Shown in pieces: positions 22,801-34,328 of a DNA stretch of 64,000 nucleotides. This stretch comes from Diplodia intermedia (lineage: Eukaryota; Ascomycota; Dothideomycetes; Botryosphaeriales; Botryosphaeriaceae), in contig JAKEKT010000078.1 in assembly GCA_021495925.1 (NCBI GenBank), positions 107,992-171,991 on the forward strand, in the 5' to 3' direction. The position numbers and the translations under genes are program-made. The notes beneath the pieces are model-generated. The model was not told the DNA's origin, searched no databases, and saw nothing but the letters and a program-made list of their open reading frames with translations. Numbering within the stretch: the first letter of the stretch is position 1; each line of letters opens with the position of its first letter.

Positions 22801-25179
22801 AGGTTTGAAGCCGTCAATGACCGACGGAATAGACCGAAGATTGTCAACCATGCTAAAGAGGATCAACTCCTTGTTGACGAAGTCATCGTAGGAAATCTTA
22901 GGGGTCGTCATGTCCAGGTAAGTTCCTGGGACGAAGTTCCGCAGCCATTCCTTGCGAGCATCGGCCTTTTTCTTTGAAAAGGCAAGATCGATGAGCTCCG
23001 CCTCCTCGTCCTTCATCGTGTGGAATTCCTTCAAGTGTCTGTCCAGGTCCTGGAAGTACTCGATAGCATCTTCGGGCTTGCTTGTACCCAAACCCTTGTA
23101 GTATTTGTGGTCCCAACCCTTCTGATGTGTGGGATCCTTCTTCCATTCTTCGTATTCTGGCATCGTGAAGAAAGACTTGAGTTGTTTTGGATGCTTGGGA
23201 TCGCCCTTCCAGACCTTGACGATCGGAGTGATGAACTCCAGTAGGAACCCTTCGAGCTTGAGCAGACTGGGGAACTGAACTTGCAGGAAATTGATAAGTA
23301 GACCCTTGATGTGACTTCCATCATGATCCTGATCGGTCATGATCATGATGTGCCCATATCGCAGACTCTTCACATCCGTGTACTCCTTCTTATGCTGAAG
23401 ACCAATGAACTTCTTGATATTCTGGATTTCCTGGTTCTTGGAAATCTGGTCAATCGAGGCGTCACGAACGTTGAGCATCTTTCCTCGAAGCGGGAAGACT
23501 CCGAACAAGTCTGGGTCTACAGTTGCTCGTCCAGCCAAGGCGAGCAAACTGGCCGAATCACCCTCTGTGAGGATCAGGGTACATTTATAGCCATCCTTGG
23601 TGCCAGCCCTGTTCGCATCTGTCAACTTGGAATGGTTCATGCGCATCCTCTTTCCACCATCCGACTTCTTCATCACTTGATCCGCTTTCTGCTGAGCAAA
23701 GTGCAGAATGTTGTTGACAACCTCGGTTTTGGCGATGGCCTTCAGGAAATTGTCCGAGACCGAGCACTTGCTTCCAAATTGGCTGACCTTTGTGGTCATC
23801 TGCTCCTTCGTTTGCGAGGTAAAGGCCGGATTGACAACCTGGCAGTTGACGAAGAGGAATATGTGGTTTTTCAGGTGCTGCGGCTTCAACTGGAAGCCGC
23901 CTTTGTTCTTCTTCTTGATAATGTCCGTCAGTTTGTTGACGATTTGATCCGCAATGTAGCCAACGTGGGTACCGCCGGCTGTCGTCGCAATTGAGTTCAC
24001 GAACGAAACTTGCTGGAACGAGCCGTCGGACACAGCGAAGCCAATCTCCCACCTCTCGTCCGGATTGTCAGTGAGGATAACTTCCTTCTCAGCCTCGCCG
24101 CTGGCTCCGCTGGCGATCTGCTCCGATTTGATCGCTTTGGTGTACATCTTCATGTAGTCCTTGAAGGTCCGGATCTTGATACGTTCGCCATTGAGGTAGA
24201 CCTTGATACCCTTGCACGTTCCCGCAAGATCGTAGACACGACGCTTCGAGAGAGCCTCAAAGTCATCGTCCATACCGTCCATGCCAAACTTGGCGAAGTC
24301 GGGCTTGAAGGAAACCATGGTGTAGTCGTCTCCTTTGTGTGATGTGATCTTAGCCTTGCCACATTTTGTCATGTTTCCCGTCCACGTCTGTTTGTACTTC
24401 TTCCCAACGCGAGAATCAGCGGTTTCCAGGTTAAACTCTGTGCTGAAAATGTTGCAAAGCTTCGCTCCGTAACCGTTCCGACCTCCGGTGACCTTCTGCT
24501 GGTTGTCATCGTAGTTGGAGGATGTGAGCAAGTGGCCGAAAATCAGCTCCGGGATGTAGATGCCTTCTTTCTGCACGGAGCATTAGCAACTGCCGCACGA
24601 TGGCAAGTGGGCGATACATACGCTGTGGATCTCGATGGGAATACCCTTGCCGTTGTTCTTGACGCTGATTTCCCCCGAGACACGGTCAATCTTAACCCTG
24701 ATCTCGTTCATATTCTTATCGTTCTGCTTGTTGTCGGCGGCGTTGACGAGGATCTCGTCGAAGATCTTGTAAAGACCGGGCACGAAACTGACTTCGCGCA
24801 TTTCCATGGACTCAGTCGTCGAGTTGAAAACCCACATGTGCTTCGAATCCCGCTCTACGGAGCCAATGTAGGTGTCCGGACGCACCAGGACGTGCTCAAG
24901 CTGAGTGAGTCGCTGGTACTTCTCCGTCGCGCTGCCTGGCGCGGCTTTAGGCATCTTCGCAAGCGGCGCTGATGCGTCGCTCATGATGGTATCCTCGTCG
25001 TCGCGGATGAAGCTGTCGTTGTGGACTGGTTGTAGCGGCTCTGTCTTCTTCGCGACGCGTCTCGGAGCTGCAGGTTTCTTGGTGGTTGAAGGCTTCGCGG
25101 CTGCCTTCTTCGTTACCGGCTCCGCCTCGAAGTCGGAGCCGTCGGAGACCTCGAAAATCGACTCGTCTTCGGAGGACAT
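19825..25179 (-). CDS. TOP2: DNA topoisomerase II
   Basis: It is the ATP-dependent nuclear type IIA topoisomerase that passes duplex DNA through a transient double-strand break. Three exons, 25179-24622, 24570-21028 and 20970-19825, give 1748 aa. Introns are 51 nt (GTATGT..GCTAATG..CAG) and 57 nt (GTAAGT..CTAAC..CAG); the second is in frame without a stop. Domains: GHKL ATPase with EILVNAADN (142-150) and GRNGYGA (216-222); TOPRIM with EGDSA (about 522) and DQDHDG (about 599); breakage-reunion domain with RYIYT, catalytic Tyr about 857; a winged-helix/coiled region; and an acidic/basic repetitive C-terminal domain (from about 1260) ending in an Asp/Glu tract. It is longer than yeast Top2 (about 1430 aa), mostly through the C-terminal domain. 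The start is the first ATG before the acidic N-terminus. Confidence 0.97.
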
Positions 25180-26456
25180 CGTGAAGTGATCGGGAGGGGT
25201 ATCTGGAGACAAACGAAAGAAAAAACGCTTATGCGATCGCGAAGTGGAGGTATCGCGGCGTGAACACTCTGGTGTGCTGCCACCCTCACCGCGCTGAAGA
25301 CGGGCGCAAAGAAGAGAATGAAAGGCGAAGGTGAGGCGAAGCGTATGGCAAGTGAGGCTGGCGCCTGGGCGTTTGCAGAGCTGCAAGGTGAGACAGCGTG
25401 TCGCGACCATGATACGCCGCTGCTGTTTGTTTACAGGCAGCGGCAGAAACTCACCGCCCAACCTCAACGCGCTCTGACGCTTTGGGCCTCCATGCCTGAG
25501 GCATTCATGTCACATGTGTCCAACGAGCGAAGCTTTTTTGCAGAACTAAAGTTTACATACAGTGTCGTGGCGAGACACACTTTTTGGCAATGTGTAGCCT
25601 CAATGGATCCCTGATAAGACTGATTATATCGCTCGATGCAGGTTTACCAGAGACGCCTCGCCACAGCAGGTGACGGAAGAATTGAGCCTGCCCGCATAGT
25701 CCTCCCAAAGATATTGCACCATACTTGTAGGTAGTTGAACCCAAGATACGGGCATAGATGCGAGTCTCAAACACGTGCAAATGCATCCGGATCCTGGGAC
25801 CAACTACCTATGTATAAAGGGCAGTAGCGTCATCGATGGAGCTTAGAGGGCCCAATTCTTGTGTCGCCTGCTGTGTGGTCCAGTCCCGCACTTGCAGCCA
25901 ACGGCAAACGCGCAATTCATTGCTGTATATCATAACCTTATCCGTCTCTCTGTACCGTTCTAACATGCGCAGAAATCCACTATTAAAATATACCTATTCA
26001 CCTACTTGCCGGATGTCACGATGACAATCGTTGTCATCGGCCCATGGGTGTATGTCATTGTTAGGCACCAACATGCAATACCGCAACACGGTCGTCTTGG
26101 GCGATCTACCAGTGGTCCAAAAAGAAAAAGAATATATACGAACGGTACGAATGCTATGCGCTCAGATGGGGCGCTGCCGGCAATCTCCATCCGTTGGCCG
26201 GAAACTGGTCATGGAACAATTCATTGATAGTGGGTGTTGGACTGCTAGCACACATAGCGGTGTTCCCCGGCCAATTAATAATCCCATCTACGCAGGAGGT
26301 GCGTTGTTACCAAGTCCATAAGTCTGAGTGGGCACTCCCACTGCCCATTTCATCAGAGCTGGTCTCAAGCATGTGAGGCAGAGGAACACAAAACGCGGAA
26401 TGGAAACGCAGCCACAGTCCCAGTTTTTTGGTCATGGCGAGGGATTATGAAGATAA
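25180..26456. other. TOP2 promoter and spacer
   Basis: The first 300 bases are the upstream region of TOP2. The remainder to 26456, the 3' side of the minus-strand RRN11 gene, is moderately AT-rich with short frames only. I see nothing else supportable. Confidence 0.5.
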
Positions 26457-27836
26457 TTAGCTCTCCGCAATGCCCATGATCTGCGTTGCTCCACCGCTCA
26501 GACGACCACCAAAAGTCTTCGCAAGCTGGAAAAGTTCTTTGGCCTTGCTTATGTGCTCTTCACGGTCGCCATCATCCCTCATCTCAGACTCGTCTTCCAA
26601 TGGTGTATGGCCGTCAATAATCCTTTCGGATTGATGGATCTGAGCAATGAGGTCGCCTATCCAAATGGCAATCATGCCGCGTAGGTGTAGAAGTTCGGGG
26701 CGCTTGTCAAAATGCGGAGACGACAGCAGATCATCGAGCCGAGCCGCGATTTCTCGGGCACGGCGAAGTTCGTCAATCCTGACTGCCAAGATCCGAACTT
26801 CGCGTGCTGAGGCATGGCTCTTCAGAAGTTCTGAGTCTGATGCCACGTCGGACCCAGCGTCTTCGCTGTCCGGGTCGGATCTTTCAGCTGTGGCCATTGC
26901 GGCTCGAGAAGCCTGAGATATCTCGTATAGCCACAGGCTGAACATGGCTGGATAGAAAGTAAGAGCGCTGGTGGCCTTAGGATTACTCTGTCGAAACGGG
27001 TGATCAAGGATCAGTCTTTCGTAATAGAGACGGGCGGCCTTGAAGCCCTCCTCCGTGAACATTGCATCATCCGTAGCCACGGAGGGCTCCTCTGACAGAT
27101 TACCGATACCAGCGTTTGGGGTGTTCAGATGCATTTCGGCTGTGATCCCCCATCTTGCATGGGCCCTTTCGTCAATTTTCATAGAACCTCGACCGGTTTG
27201 CAATATCACCTTCCACACGAGTCCTGCACGGTAGTAGTCTCCCTGCAACAGACAACGATGCATGATTGTCAGTTTCTCATGCACCAAGCGATGTCGCCAA
27301 TGATCGCCGTTGTCCACTTCCAATTGGGGTCGCGGAATTCCAGACGGACCAGGTCCTCGAGGACGGCGTTTAGCACGAGCCTTCGGGAGACGCGCGGCGG
27401 AAGAGAGGCGCGGGGCGTACAACGGTGGTTTCAGAGCTGCCAGCTCGCGCTGCAATTCGGCAGGCGTAAATTTGTCCTCGCGGCTTGCGTTCTTGCGCAA
27501 TGGGCGCTGTTGTTCGCCGTGGCGGGTATGCTTGACCGACGCCGGCGCATGCGGGAAGGGCGGTTTCGGGAGGGGAAGCTCGGGATCATGGCCAGCAGTA
27601 CGGAACTGGTGAGCTTGGGCAGCGGTCAGAGTATTGATGGCCGAGGAGAGCGGTCTCGTCGAAGCGGTATCGTTTTCGGCGGAAGAGCCTGCGTGGTCAG
27701 AAGCGTCGTCTGCCTCGTCGCCGTCGTCAGCATCTCCACGCTTGCGCTTGCGGGCCTGGCCGTGCTGGTGGGCGCGTAGGCTCTGCTGGTGGGCGCTCCG
27801 CTTGCGCGGACCAGCGAATGGGGTCGCTTGCGGCAT
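26457..27836 (-). CDS. RRN11: RNA polymerase I initiation factor Rrn11
   Basis: Rrn11 is part of the core factor that recruits RNA polymerase I to rDNA promoters in the nucleolus. Single exon, 459 aa from the ATG at 27836 (MPQATPFAGPRKRSA); the frame is open 22 codons more, to 27902. The N-terminal 170 residues are disordered and basic/acidic. The conserved core starts with HEKLTIMHRCLLQGDYYRAG, then RWGITAEMHL, YYERLILDHPFR, ALTFYPAMFSLWLYE, and LLHLRGMIAIWIGDL near the end; this TPR-like helical pattern and motif order fit fungal Rrn11. No intron is seen. It is divergent from the RING gene across a 282-bp spacer. Confidence 0.78.
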   Translation of the reverse strand: MPQATPFAGPRKRSAHQQSLRAHQHGQARKRKRGDADDGDEADDASDHAGSSAENDTASTRPLSSAINTLTAAQAHQFRTAGHDPELPLPKPPFPHAPASVKHTRHGEQQRPLRKNASREDKFTPAELQRELAALKPPLYAPRLSSAARLPKARAKRRPRGPGPSGIPRPQLEVDNGDHWRHRLVHEKLTIMHRCLLQGDYYRAGLVWKVILQTGRGSMKIDERAHARWGITAEMHLNTPNAGIGNLSEEPSVATDDAMFTEEGFKAARLYYERLILDHPFRQSNPKATSALTFYPAMFSLWLYEISQASRAAMATAERSDPDSEDAGSDVASDSELLKSHASAREVRILAVRIDELRRAREIAARLDDLLSSPHFDKRPELLHLRGMIAIWIGDLIAQIHQSERIIDGHTPLEDESEMRDDGDREEHISKAKELFQLAKTFGGRLSGGATQIMGIAES

Positions 27837-28118
27837 CGCAAAGCGCAGGTCGCAAGAGCGGATTCGTGGGGTGGAGGTGCAGGTGCCAACAGACTTCGTC
27901 ACTCGCCCTCGCTACGCCCGGGCCCAGCGGCCACGCTGACAGAGGCCGGCGCGCCTCAGCCCAGCCAGCTAGTCATCACTGCCGATGCTTGAACCCAGCC
28001 AGCTGCGTCTCTCCACGAGCCTTGCCCTCGTTTCCGACACCACCCCGTCCTCCCGCTCCACCACCACCTATCGCTCGCCCGCTTCCTGCGATCGGGCCTC
28101 CGCCTTTCCCGCACCACC
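27837..28118. promoter_or_regulatory. Shared divergent promoter of RRN11 and the RING-H2 gene
   Basis: The starts of the two divergent genes are only 282 bp apart, so both core promoters lie here. The half next to the RING gene is C/T-rich (CACCACCTATCGCTCGCCCG). I see no clear TATA box. Confidence 0.5.
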
Positions 28119-30327
28119 ATGGGCCAGAGCAGCTCGCGCGGCGTACCCTCTTCCGCCGAGCGGCGGCGGAGTAGCCAGCGCTCACCGACACCGCGCCGTA
28201 TCTCCCAGCCCGTCGACGGCTTTCCGACGCCCGAATCGCAGCCCACCTCTCGCTCTTCCGCCCACAGTTTTCTGTCGTTCAACCGCCTCCGCTCCGGCCG
28301 CTCAGATGCTGGCTCGTCTCAAGCGCCCGAAGCTGCTTTCCGCCGCCGCTCCAGGCTGAGCCGCGCCCAGTCCTCGATATCAAGCATCCTCAGCCGTCCA
28401 CGTTCGCCCTCCCGCTCCCGCGACCGCCCTCCACGCACGACCCCTCGCCGCTTCTCCACGCCTCTCTGGTCGCCTACCCGAGCCTTCCCCTCAACATCAG
28501 ATTCTCCAAGCTCGCAATCTCCCCGTTTGCAGATGCCTGATTTTGCTGGTGCTCTGAACTTCGATGACTTAAGCGCCGAGTCCCCCGAGACAGATCCATT
28601 GCCGCAAAGTCCACCGCAGTCGCGAGAGCATGATGCGGAGCCGGGGCGTCCGACAAGTCTCCAGCATCCGAACAGCATCCTTGATCGGGTAGCCGGCAGC
28701 GTGGTACCAGAAAGAAATAGCAGGAGCGTGAGAAACTCGCTGCGGCGGCGGAGGTCACCTCTCAATCAGAGTGAGGACAATGCGGCTATGCTGTCCCGTC
28801 TTCTATCCGTAGCTGCAGCCGCCACCGCCGCCACGCTCATGGGCGAAGATCACCGAGCTGGTGCCGAGGCTCGCAACTTCGTCGGCGGGGACGAGGATGG
28901 CACGTTTGATGGCTTCCTTCAGTCTCTCCAGAATGGCAGGATAGCCTCTGCGCTGCGCGGCCACACGGCAGGCATGGACGTGGACGCGGATGACTCCGGA
29001 CCGCCAGCGCCATTGAACTTCTTCCGCATGTTCAGGTTCGGCTCTTCCACCGGTACCCGGCGCGAAAACACTACAGCGATGTCTCAGGGCAGCCAGGATG
29101 ACTCAGACGAAGCTTCTAGTGCGCAGCGCGTAGACGAGGATGGCTCGGAGAGCCGCATGGTCCCCATCATCATAGTCGGCATTCGCTCTATCAACCCCAG
29201 CACCGCTGGGGCCACCCAGCATGACGACAACATTCCCCCATTCTTAGATGCTCTTTCTAGCTTTCCTGCTCCTGTTGCTTCCGGCTCTGAGCCCAGCATC
29301 GATGGTATCTTACGACAGCCGCAGAATGGAACTAGGTTCAGCCACCGACGCCGCGCCTCGATGGGCGGTATCAACACTTTCCCCTCTGCCTACGACAATC
29401 AGCGGCACCAGCGGATCTCGCCATCGGAGCGTCCACGTCCATTCTCAACCCTTTCAGATACTAGTCTCAGTCCTCGACCTCCGCCGTCCACGCCCTCGGG
29501 CTTGTCTGCTTTTTCATCTGGAACGACGACACCCACGTTCACCCCCACTACGGACGCTCCAGTGTTGCCCTCCGCAGAGTCTTCAAGGCACGGAAGCTTC
29601 GTGCGCTCTCCCATCAGAGGAGGCGCTGGGCTGGAGTCCCCTGCTGAGGAGCCACGGGCTCTTCACCAGCTGAGAACCGCTCGGCAGCGTCGGCTGAGCG
29701 AGTCTGATCACACAAGGTTCGGCGCCGGTTCTGCTCGCCGTAACGGTGTGGTTGAGCCTGATCATGCGCCGGGCGAGGGTCCCCGTAGTTGGATCATTTA
29801 CGTACTTGGCGGCAGCTATCCGGAAAATCATCCTATCCTCACAACGCCAAGTCTCTTCACTGACACCCCTACTTACGAAGACATGATGCTGCTGTCAACC
29901 CTTCTCGGTCCTGCCAAACCTCCGGTGGCTAGCGAATCGGACGTTTCGTCTGCAGGCGGTCTCTACATAGTCCGCGAGGCTCCTCAGGCGGATAGAGGAT
30001 CCAGCGGTTTGGTTGCGGCCGCTGTCGAAGGCCAGGAGACCATTGCCATCGCGTTAGACCAGCGTTGCCTCGTTTGCCTGAGTGAATATCAAGAAAACGA
30101 GGAGGCTCGCAAGCTGATACAATGTGAACATCTCTTTCACCGGGAATGTATTGATCAGGTAAGCTTCGCAGGCTGTACGTCTCGATACAGTTTCTCAGTG
30201 CTGATTTCATAAACAGTGGCTCACAACTGGACGGAATTCGTGCCCACTCTGCAGGGGGCAGGGTGTAGAGGAGCATGAAAAACGGTCGGCCGCCCCTGCA
30301 ACACCAGAAATGTCTGCAGTCGCATGA
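28119..30327 (+). CDS. RING-H2 finger protein, putative E3 ubiquitin ligase
   Basis: Two exons, 28119-30158 and 30217-30327, with a 58-nt intron (GTAAGC..CAG), give 716 aa. The intron falls inside the RING domain, so reading through it truncates the finger. The C-terminal C3H2C3 finger (about 650-692) has CLVC, CEHLFHRECID, a WLTTGRNSCPLC end and one residue each at the Cys/His metal positions, as in RING-H2 E3 ligases that bind E2 enzymes. The first about 600 residues are disordered, Ser/Arg/Pro-rich, with a MGQSSSRG start that could be N-myristoylated (Gly2, Ser6; inference). A more ordered block, RSWIIYVLGGSYPENHPILT, precedes the finger and is conserved in fungal relatives. Target unknown. 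Confidence 0.87.
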
Positions 30328-31409
30328 TCTCCCATTGATTCACTGTACTCACGCTGAAAAGGCACTGAAGAGTCACAGCAGACGCATCCAACGGAAAGGT
30401 GTTGAGGCGGGCCTTTTCTCCCTTCTTGGTGCTTTCTCAAATCTGAGATGGCCATCGCTCGCTGGTCCCAAAATCCCGACGTGCTTCTGTTTTTTTCTTT
30501 TTCTTTTTAACGGTTGCAAGGCGCTGCGGGCGTATCCAGTGCATTCATTGATGGAGGTAGTCCTCCACCCCCCTCCCTCCCTTTTTCCCCCTTAATCATG
30601 GCCCTCCATTTCCTCTCCTTCAGTATTCCTCTCAAGCACGGCGCTTCTGGCATACTGGTATCGTTGTCCAAGGGAACGCTCGTTCATGTTACACAGCAGC
30701 AAAGCGCAGCGCGCGCACCCAAGGTTAAGCTTAATGATTGCTGGTCATATGTCATAGCGATCGCTCCGGAGTTAGGGCATCTTCACGTTCGAGGGATTCT
30801 ATCGTCGGGACCACCGCTATCAACGTCACGGCTGGTTTTTGGTTTATCATGGCAGCCGCAGAAATCATCTTTCTGCACGTTCAACCAATTTTCTTCTTTT
30901 TTTTTTTTTATTATGTGGATGATTTGATGACTTCTCTTGCTTTCTTCAATTTCTTATCACCAGATAGGCAGGCAAGGTCAACGCCAAGTCGTAGTGGATG
31001 TGCAATCCGACATTCGTCAGATTCGCCCAATGATGAAAGGGGAAAATGCTGCAACAACGAGCAGCCGCAACGGATATTGAGCGCACCCGTCTAGATTTAT
31101 TTTGCGTCGTGACGTGTTTGCCACGTTCGAACGGTTGCTCCAAGCCTTTATATATGGTTCAGGCTATTGTTGCAAGGCTGTACGCGTACACCCTCATACA
31201 TAGAGCTCTGTGTAGCTGGGCACCCTGGGTCAGATCTGTCCACCTTACGATTCACATTATTTAGTGAAAAAGAGCAGGGCTTTCCAATAGCACATAAGCT
31301 CACTGGGGGAGAGTCTGAACCGTCAAAGTTCCAACCTGAAATGATGGCACGTCGGTGACAAAAAAAAAAATTGCCTACCCGCATCTGCCTCGGAAAAACT
31401 CACCATGTG

Positions 31410-31488
31410 GGCAGTTGAATACAAGATCCGGACGTAAATATGTGCATTTAAAACGTACATATACGTCCGGATCTTGTATTCAACTGCC
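31410..31488. repeat. Perfect 27-bp inverted repeat (hairpin)
   Basis: The left arm 31410-31436 begins GGCAGTTGAATACAAGATCC. The right arm 31462-31488 is its exact reverse complement. The 25-bp loop is AT-rich and itself partly symmetric (AATATGTGC / GTACATAT). No transcription unit adjoins it, so a terminator role is not obvious. Confidence 0.9.
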
Positions 31489-31885
31489 TACACTGTCTTG
31501 ATAATGCAGTGTTTGTGTAGGGTAAACGCGGGGGTGCAATTTCTTTTGTCACCCGCCGTGATGGTTAGGTTTGTGACGTGTCCGAACATATGAGATGACG
31601 CCTCGGACGTAAGCACCTGGCGAAAATTAACCTTTCGACCAGGCTAGGTTTCTAGTGTTCACATTACGTCTTTCGTCATGGATGAAGACACTTCGGGCTG
31701 AAGACGTGCCACGGAGCTCGTATGATGTTGGCCTTCCTTCTTTTGTTGCCGAAAGAGGCAACCAGCACAGACCACGGCACATGGTACAAGGCACCACTAT
31801 AGATTGGCCGTTGCCTGCCTGGAAAGCAAAGATATATGAGCACGGGATCACTAATAGACGGAGGCCAGTAAGTCCTTCTACCCGT

Positions 31886-32105
31886 TCAGTGACGCGCTGG
31901 AGCTCAGTGGCGCGCTGGAGTTTAGTGACGCGCTGGAGCGTGTGCGGGTGGTCGTTCAGCAAGGCGCTGAGGGTGGTGAGTCAGCGAGGCGCTGGGGCGT
32001 GTGCGGGTGGTCGTTTAGCAAAGCGCCGGGTTAGCGAGGCGCTGAGGGTGGTGAGGGTGGTGAGTCAGTGAGGCGTCGGGGTGTGTGCGGGTGGTGGTCA
32101 AGGAA
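31886..32105 (+). repeat. Degenerate GC-rich minisatellite
   Basis: Variants of GTGACGCGCTGGAG, GAGGCGCTGAGGGTGGTGAG and GTGTGCGGGTGGTCGTT recur several times each with irregular spacing and transitions between copies. Confidence 0.7.
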
Positions 32106-32424
32106 GGTGCTGGACTGCGCTTGCCGCTACATGAAGGGTTCCTGGATGGGCCCTATTATGCACTTCCCGCTACAGATCAATTAAGAGAGACGGCTCTATG
32201 GCCATGGCGGAAGAAAGGCTCTCGTTTGCATCAATTTTATATAGAGAGCAAGCAAACCATAAGACGTAACTGCTAACTAGAATTTCCCCCGTTATCCGCT
32301 TCAAACCACGCCTAAGCATGAAGCAAGTGAACGTCGCTTGAGCAAGAATTGGCTGAAGCAACTGAAGCTGATTGAAGTGTGATACCGATTCTACGGACAT
32401 CTCTCTCGCGTAGAAGTACACGCT

Positions 32425-34317
32425 CTAAGAGAGGATATAGCGTGGGATCGAAAAGGGCCTAACCTTGGGATAAGTGTAAATTACTCTCCGGTAATGTGGG
32501 CCTCTACAGTGCCGCATGTGCGAAGCCATGGCTTTCGATGGAGCTGGGCCAATAGGCTTCGAGTCTTTCGTCTTGCTCAGAAGATTTTCCCCTTCAGAGG
32601 TCAACTCTCGCCATCTGGGGTTGAGCTTCCACTCAGGGGGAGCATTTCTCGATGGGATAGCGGCGCCGCAGCCCCAGCCACATTCCAAGACACTCCAGCC
32701 ATCCTCCCACCAACGCATATAGCTTGGGCCTCCTTGAACCCAGGAGGGATCCGGAGAGTTCGATGTCCAGAACTTCTCATTCTCGAAACCCTCGACGACA
32801 GGGTCGATGGCTGGATTTGCATGGAAGGCCGCGCCATTGTTGTAACCGTGTTGGTCGACATGGGAGTTGTCGTCATCATCGAAACCTTCTCCTTGAGCGA
32901 CAAAGAGGTCATCGTCATTGTAACCGTGTTGGGCGACATGAGGGTCGTCGCCATCATTGCAGCCCTGTTGTTGAGTGGCATGGAAGTCGTCGCCGTCGTG
33001 GGGACGATAGAGATTGATGCTAGGATCGTTGCCTGGATCAGTGTCGGCGTGCTTCGCCCTCTTCGTCGCCTCCAGCTGCGGATCCGCACTCCTCTCTGTT
33101 GCCCTGCATATTCCACCCCATCCTATCTCCGAGGCGAAATCGAAAGGGTGCGGGGGAATTGTATCGAGCACGAAAGCGGCGTCTTCTGTAGATACCGTCT
33201 TTTGAGCTTCGTTGCGAACAAAGCAACCGACCTCGATTGGATGGACGGCGGTGTTGGCCAGAAACATGAAAACCATAAGATTTGGCCAGGCAGCGTTCTG
33301 CTCGAGCGCCAGTCTAACCTTGTCCATGACACTGTCTAGGGAGATCCGCCGAGACCGGAGCGGTAAATACCGGTGGTTGGTATACCATCTCTTGATCGAT
33401 TTAACGATGAACGGAATGACCGACGGAGGCCAGTAAGTCCTTCTACCCATGGGAAGGGGTAGGTCGTCATTGAGAGGCACGTTGGATAAGTCTCTGTACC
33501 CCAGGAAGAACGTCTTTGCGATATCACCCCCGTATACGAATGGACTGAGTTGCCATTTCTGCGCAGCCTCGTATAGCTTAAGGAGTTCAGCATAGACCTA
33601 AAAGAAGGTTAGCATAGGTTAAACAAAAAAAAAAAAAAACAAGTACACATACCTTATGCAAGTTGACTTCCTTCATATCCACCCATACACCCTCGGCCCA
33701 TGGATCATAGGACGTTTCACCCTCACTGACCGGTACAAACTCGTACCCGGGATTGGAGAGACATCTCGGAATGCAATTGCATAGCCTTTGCCCGCTGTGG
33801 CATCCTTTTCGTATCTTGTTTTGGGCCTGGGTCTCAAACACGATATGCTGGTAATTGAAAACTTGCTGAGCGGCCTGCCGTCATACCAACACTGAAATCG
33901 AGAAAGGTGATCGAACCGCTCGAAGAGGTGTTTTTGGACGATCGCTTCTACTGATCGAATAGACCGAGCAATTCGGATCCGCTCCAATTTACCCAGATCC
34001 AGAAACAATGGACATGTCGCAATGTTGTTTCCAGCGTACTCGTCGGTCGGGTCCGGCAATTCTGATCCGTCGAGACTGGGAAATATCTTGACTGATGTCG
34101 GTTCCGGCTGGCGCAACATGAACATCGAGCGAGGAGGGTTCAATGGTCCATGGCATTCGAGGCCTCCGTAAGGCTCAGTAGAAAGCGTAATATTGCGTTC
34201 ACCTTTAATGTGAACGGGAAACCCATACGCGCGCTCGTCGAGCCACTGGCGCAGTGAGGGAGGAGACAAGGAGGGCGATAAAGGGCTCGAGGATTCTGCT
34301 GCTGCTTCACTAAATCC
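32425..34317 (-). pseudogene. Hypothetical fungal protein gene with a single-base frame break
   Basis: I recognise no family. Minus-strand coding character is strong in three stretches: about 34317-33862 (SLRQWLDERAYGFPVHIKG.. to RPLSKF); 33857-33653, one frame over (NYQHIVFETQAQNKI.. to VDMKEVNLHK); and 33597-32425 (VYAELLKLYEAAQKW.. to a stop). The last two join through a clean 55-nt intron (33598-33652, GTATGT..GCTAACC..TAG). The first two join only if one T is added to the T4 run at 33858-33861; no GT-AG intron with the right phase is visible. The C-terminal part has an acidic tandem repeat (HGYNDDD-like units, about 32815-32997) and a conserved-looking Trp/Gly end. The 5' end is unclear and next to a 66-bp repeat. 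Confidence 0.5.
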
Positions 34318-34328
34318 TTAGGTGACAT

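Larger units (their letters stand above)
30328..32424. other. Repeat-bearing spacer
   Basis: It starts with the 3' region of the RING gene (T-rich tracts near 30490 and 30898-30910). It contains a perfect hairpin (31410-31488), a GCGCTG-rich minisatellite (31886-32105) and a 27-bp match to the neighbouring hypothetical gene (31857-31883 against 33423-33449). An open frame at 31655-32071 mostly translates the minisatellite, so I do not call it a gene. Confidence 0.5.

Noticed and set aside
21817..22977. 386-codon plus-strand frame inside TOP2
   Set aside because: Antisense shadow of the breakage-reunion domain; no start context or motif.
31655..32071. 138-codon plus-strand frame
   Set aside because: Its second half only translates the minisatellite, and the first half has no recognisable family.
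33598..33652. Frame break of the hypothetical gene explained by this intron
   Set aside because: This intron joins two parts already in the right phase; the break at 33858-33861 lies upstream and has no intron of fitting phase.
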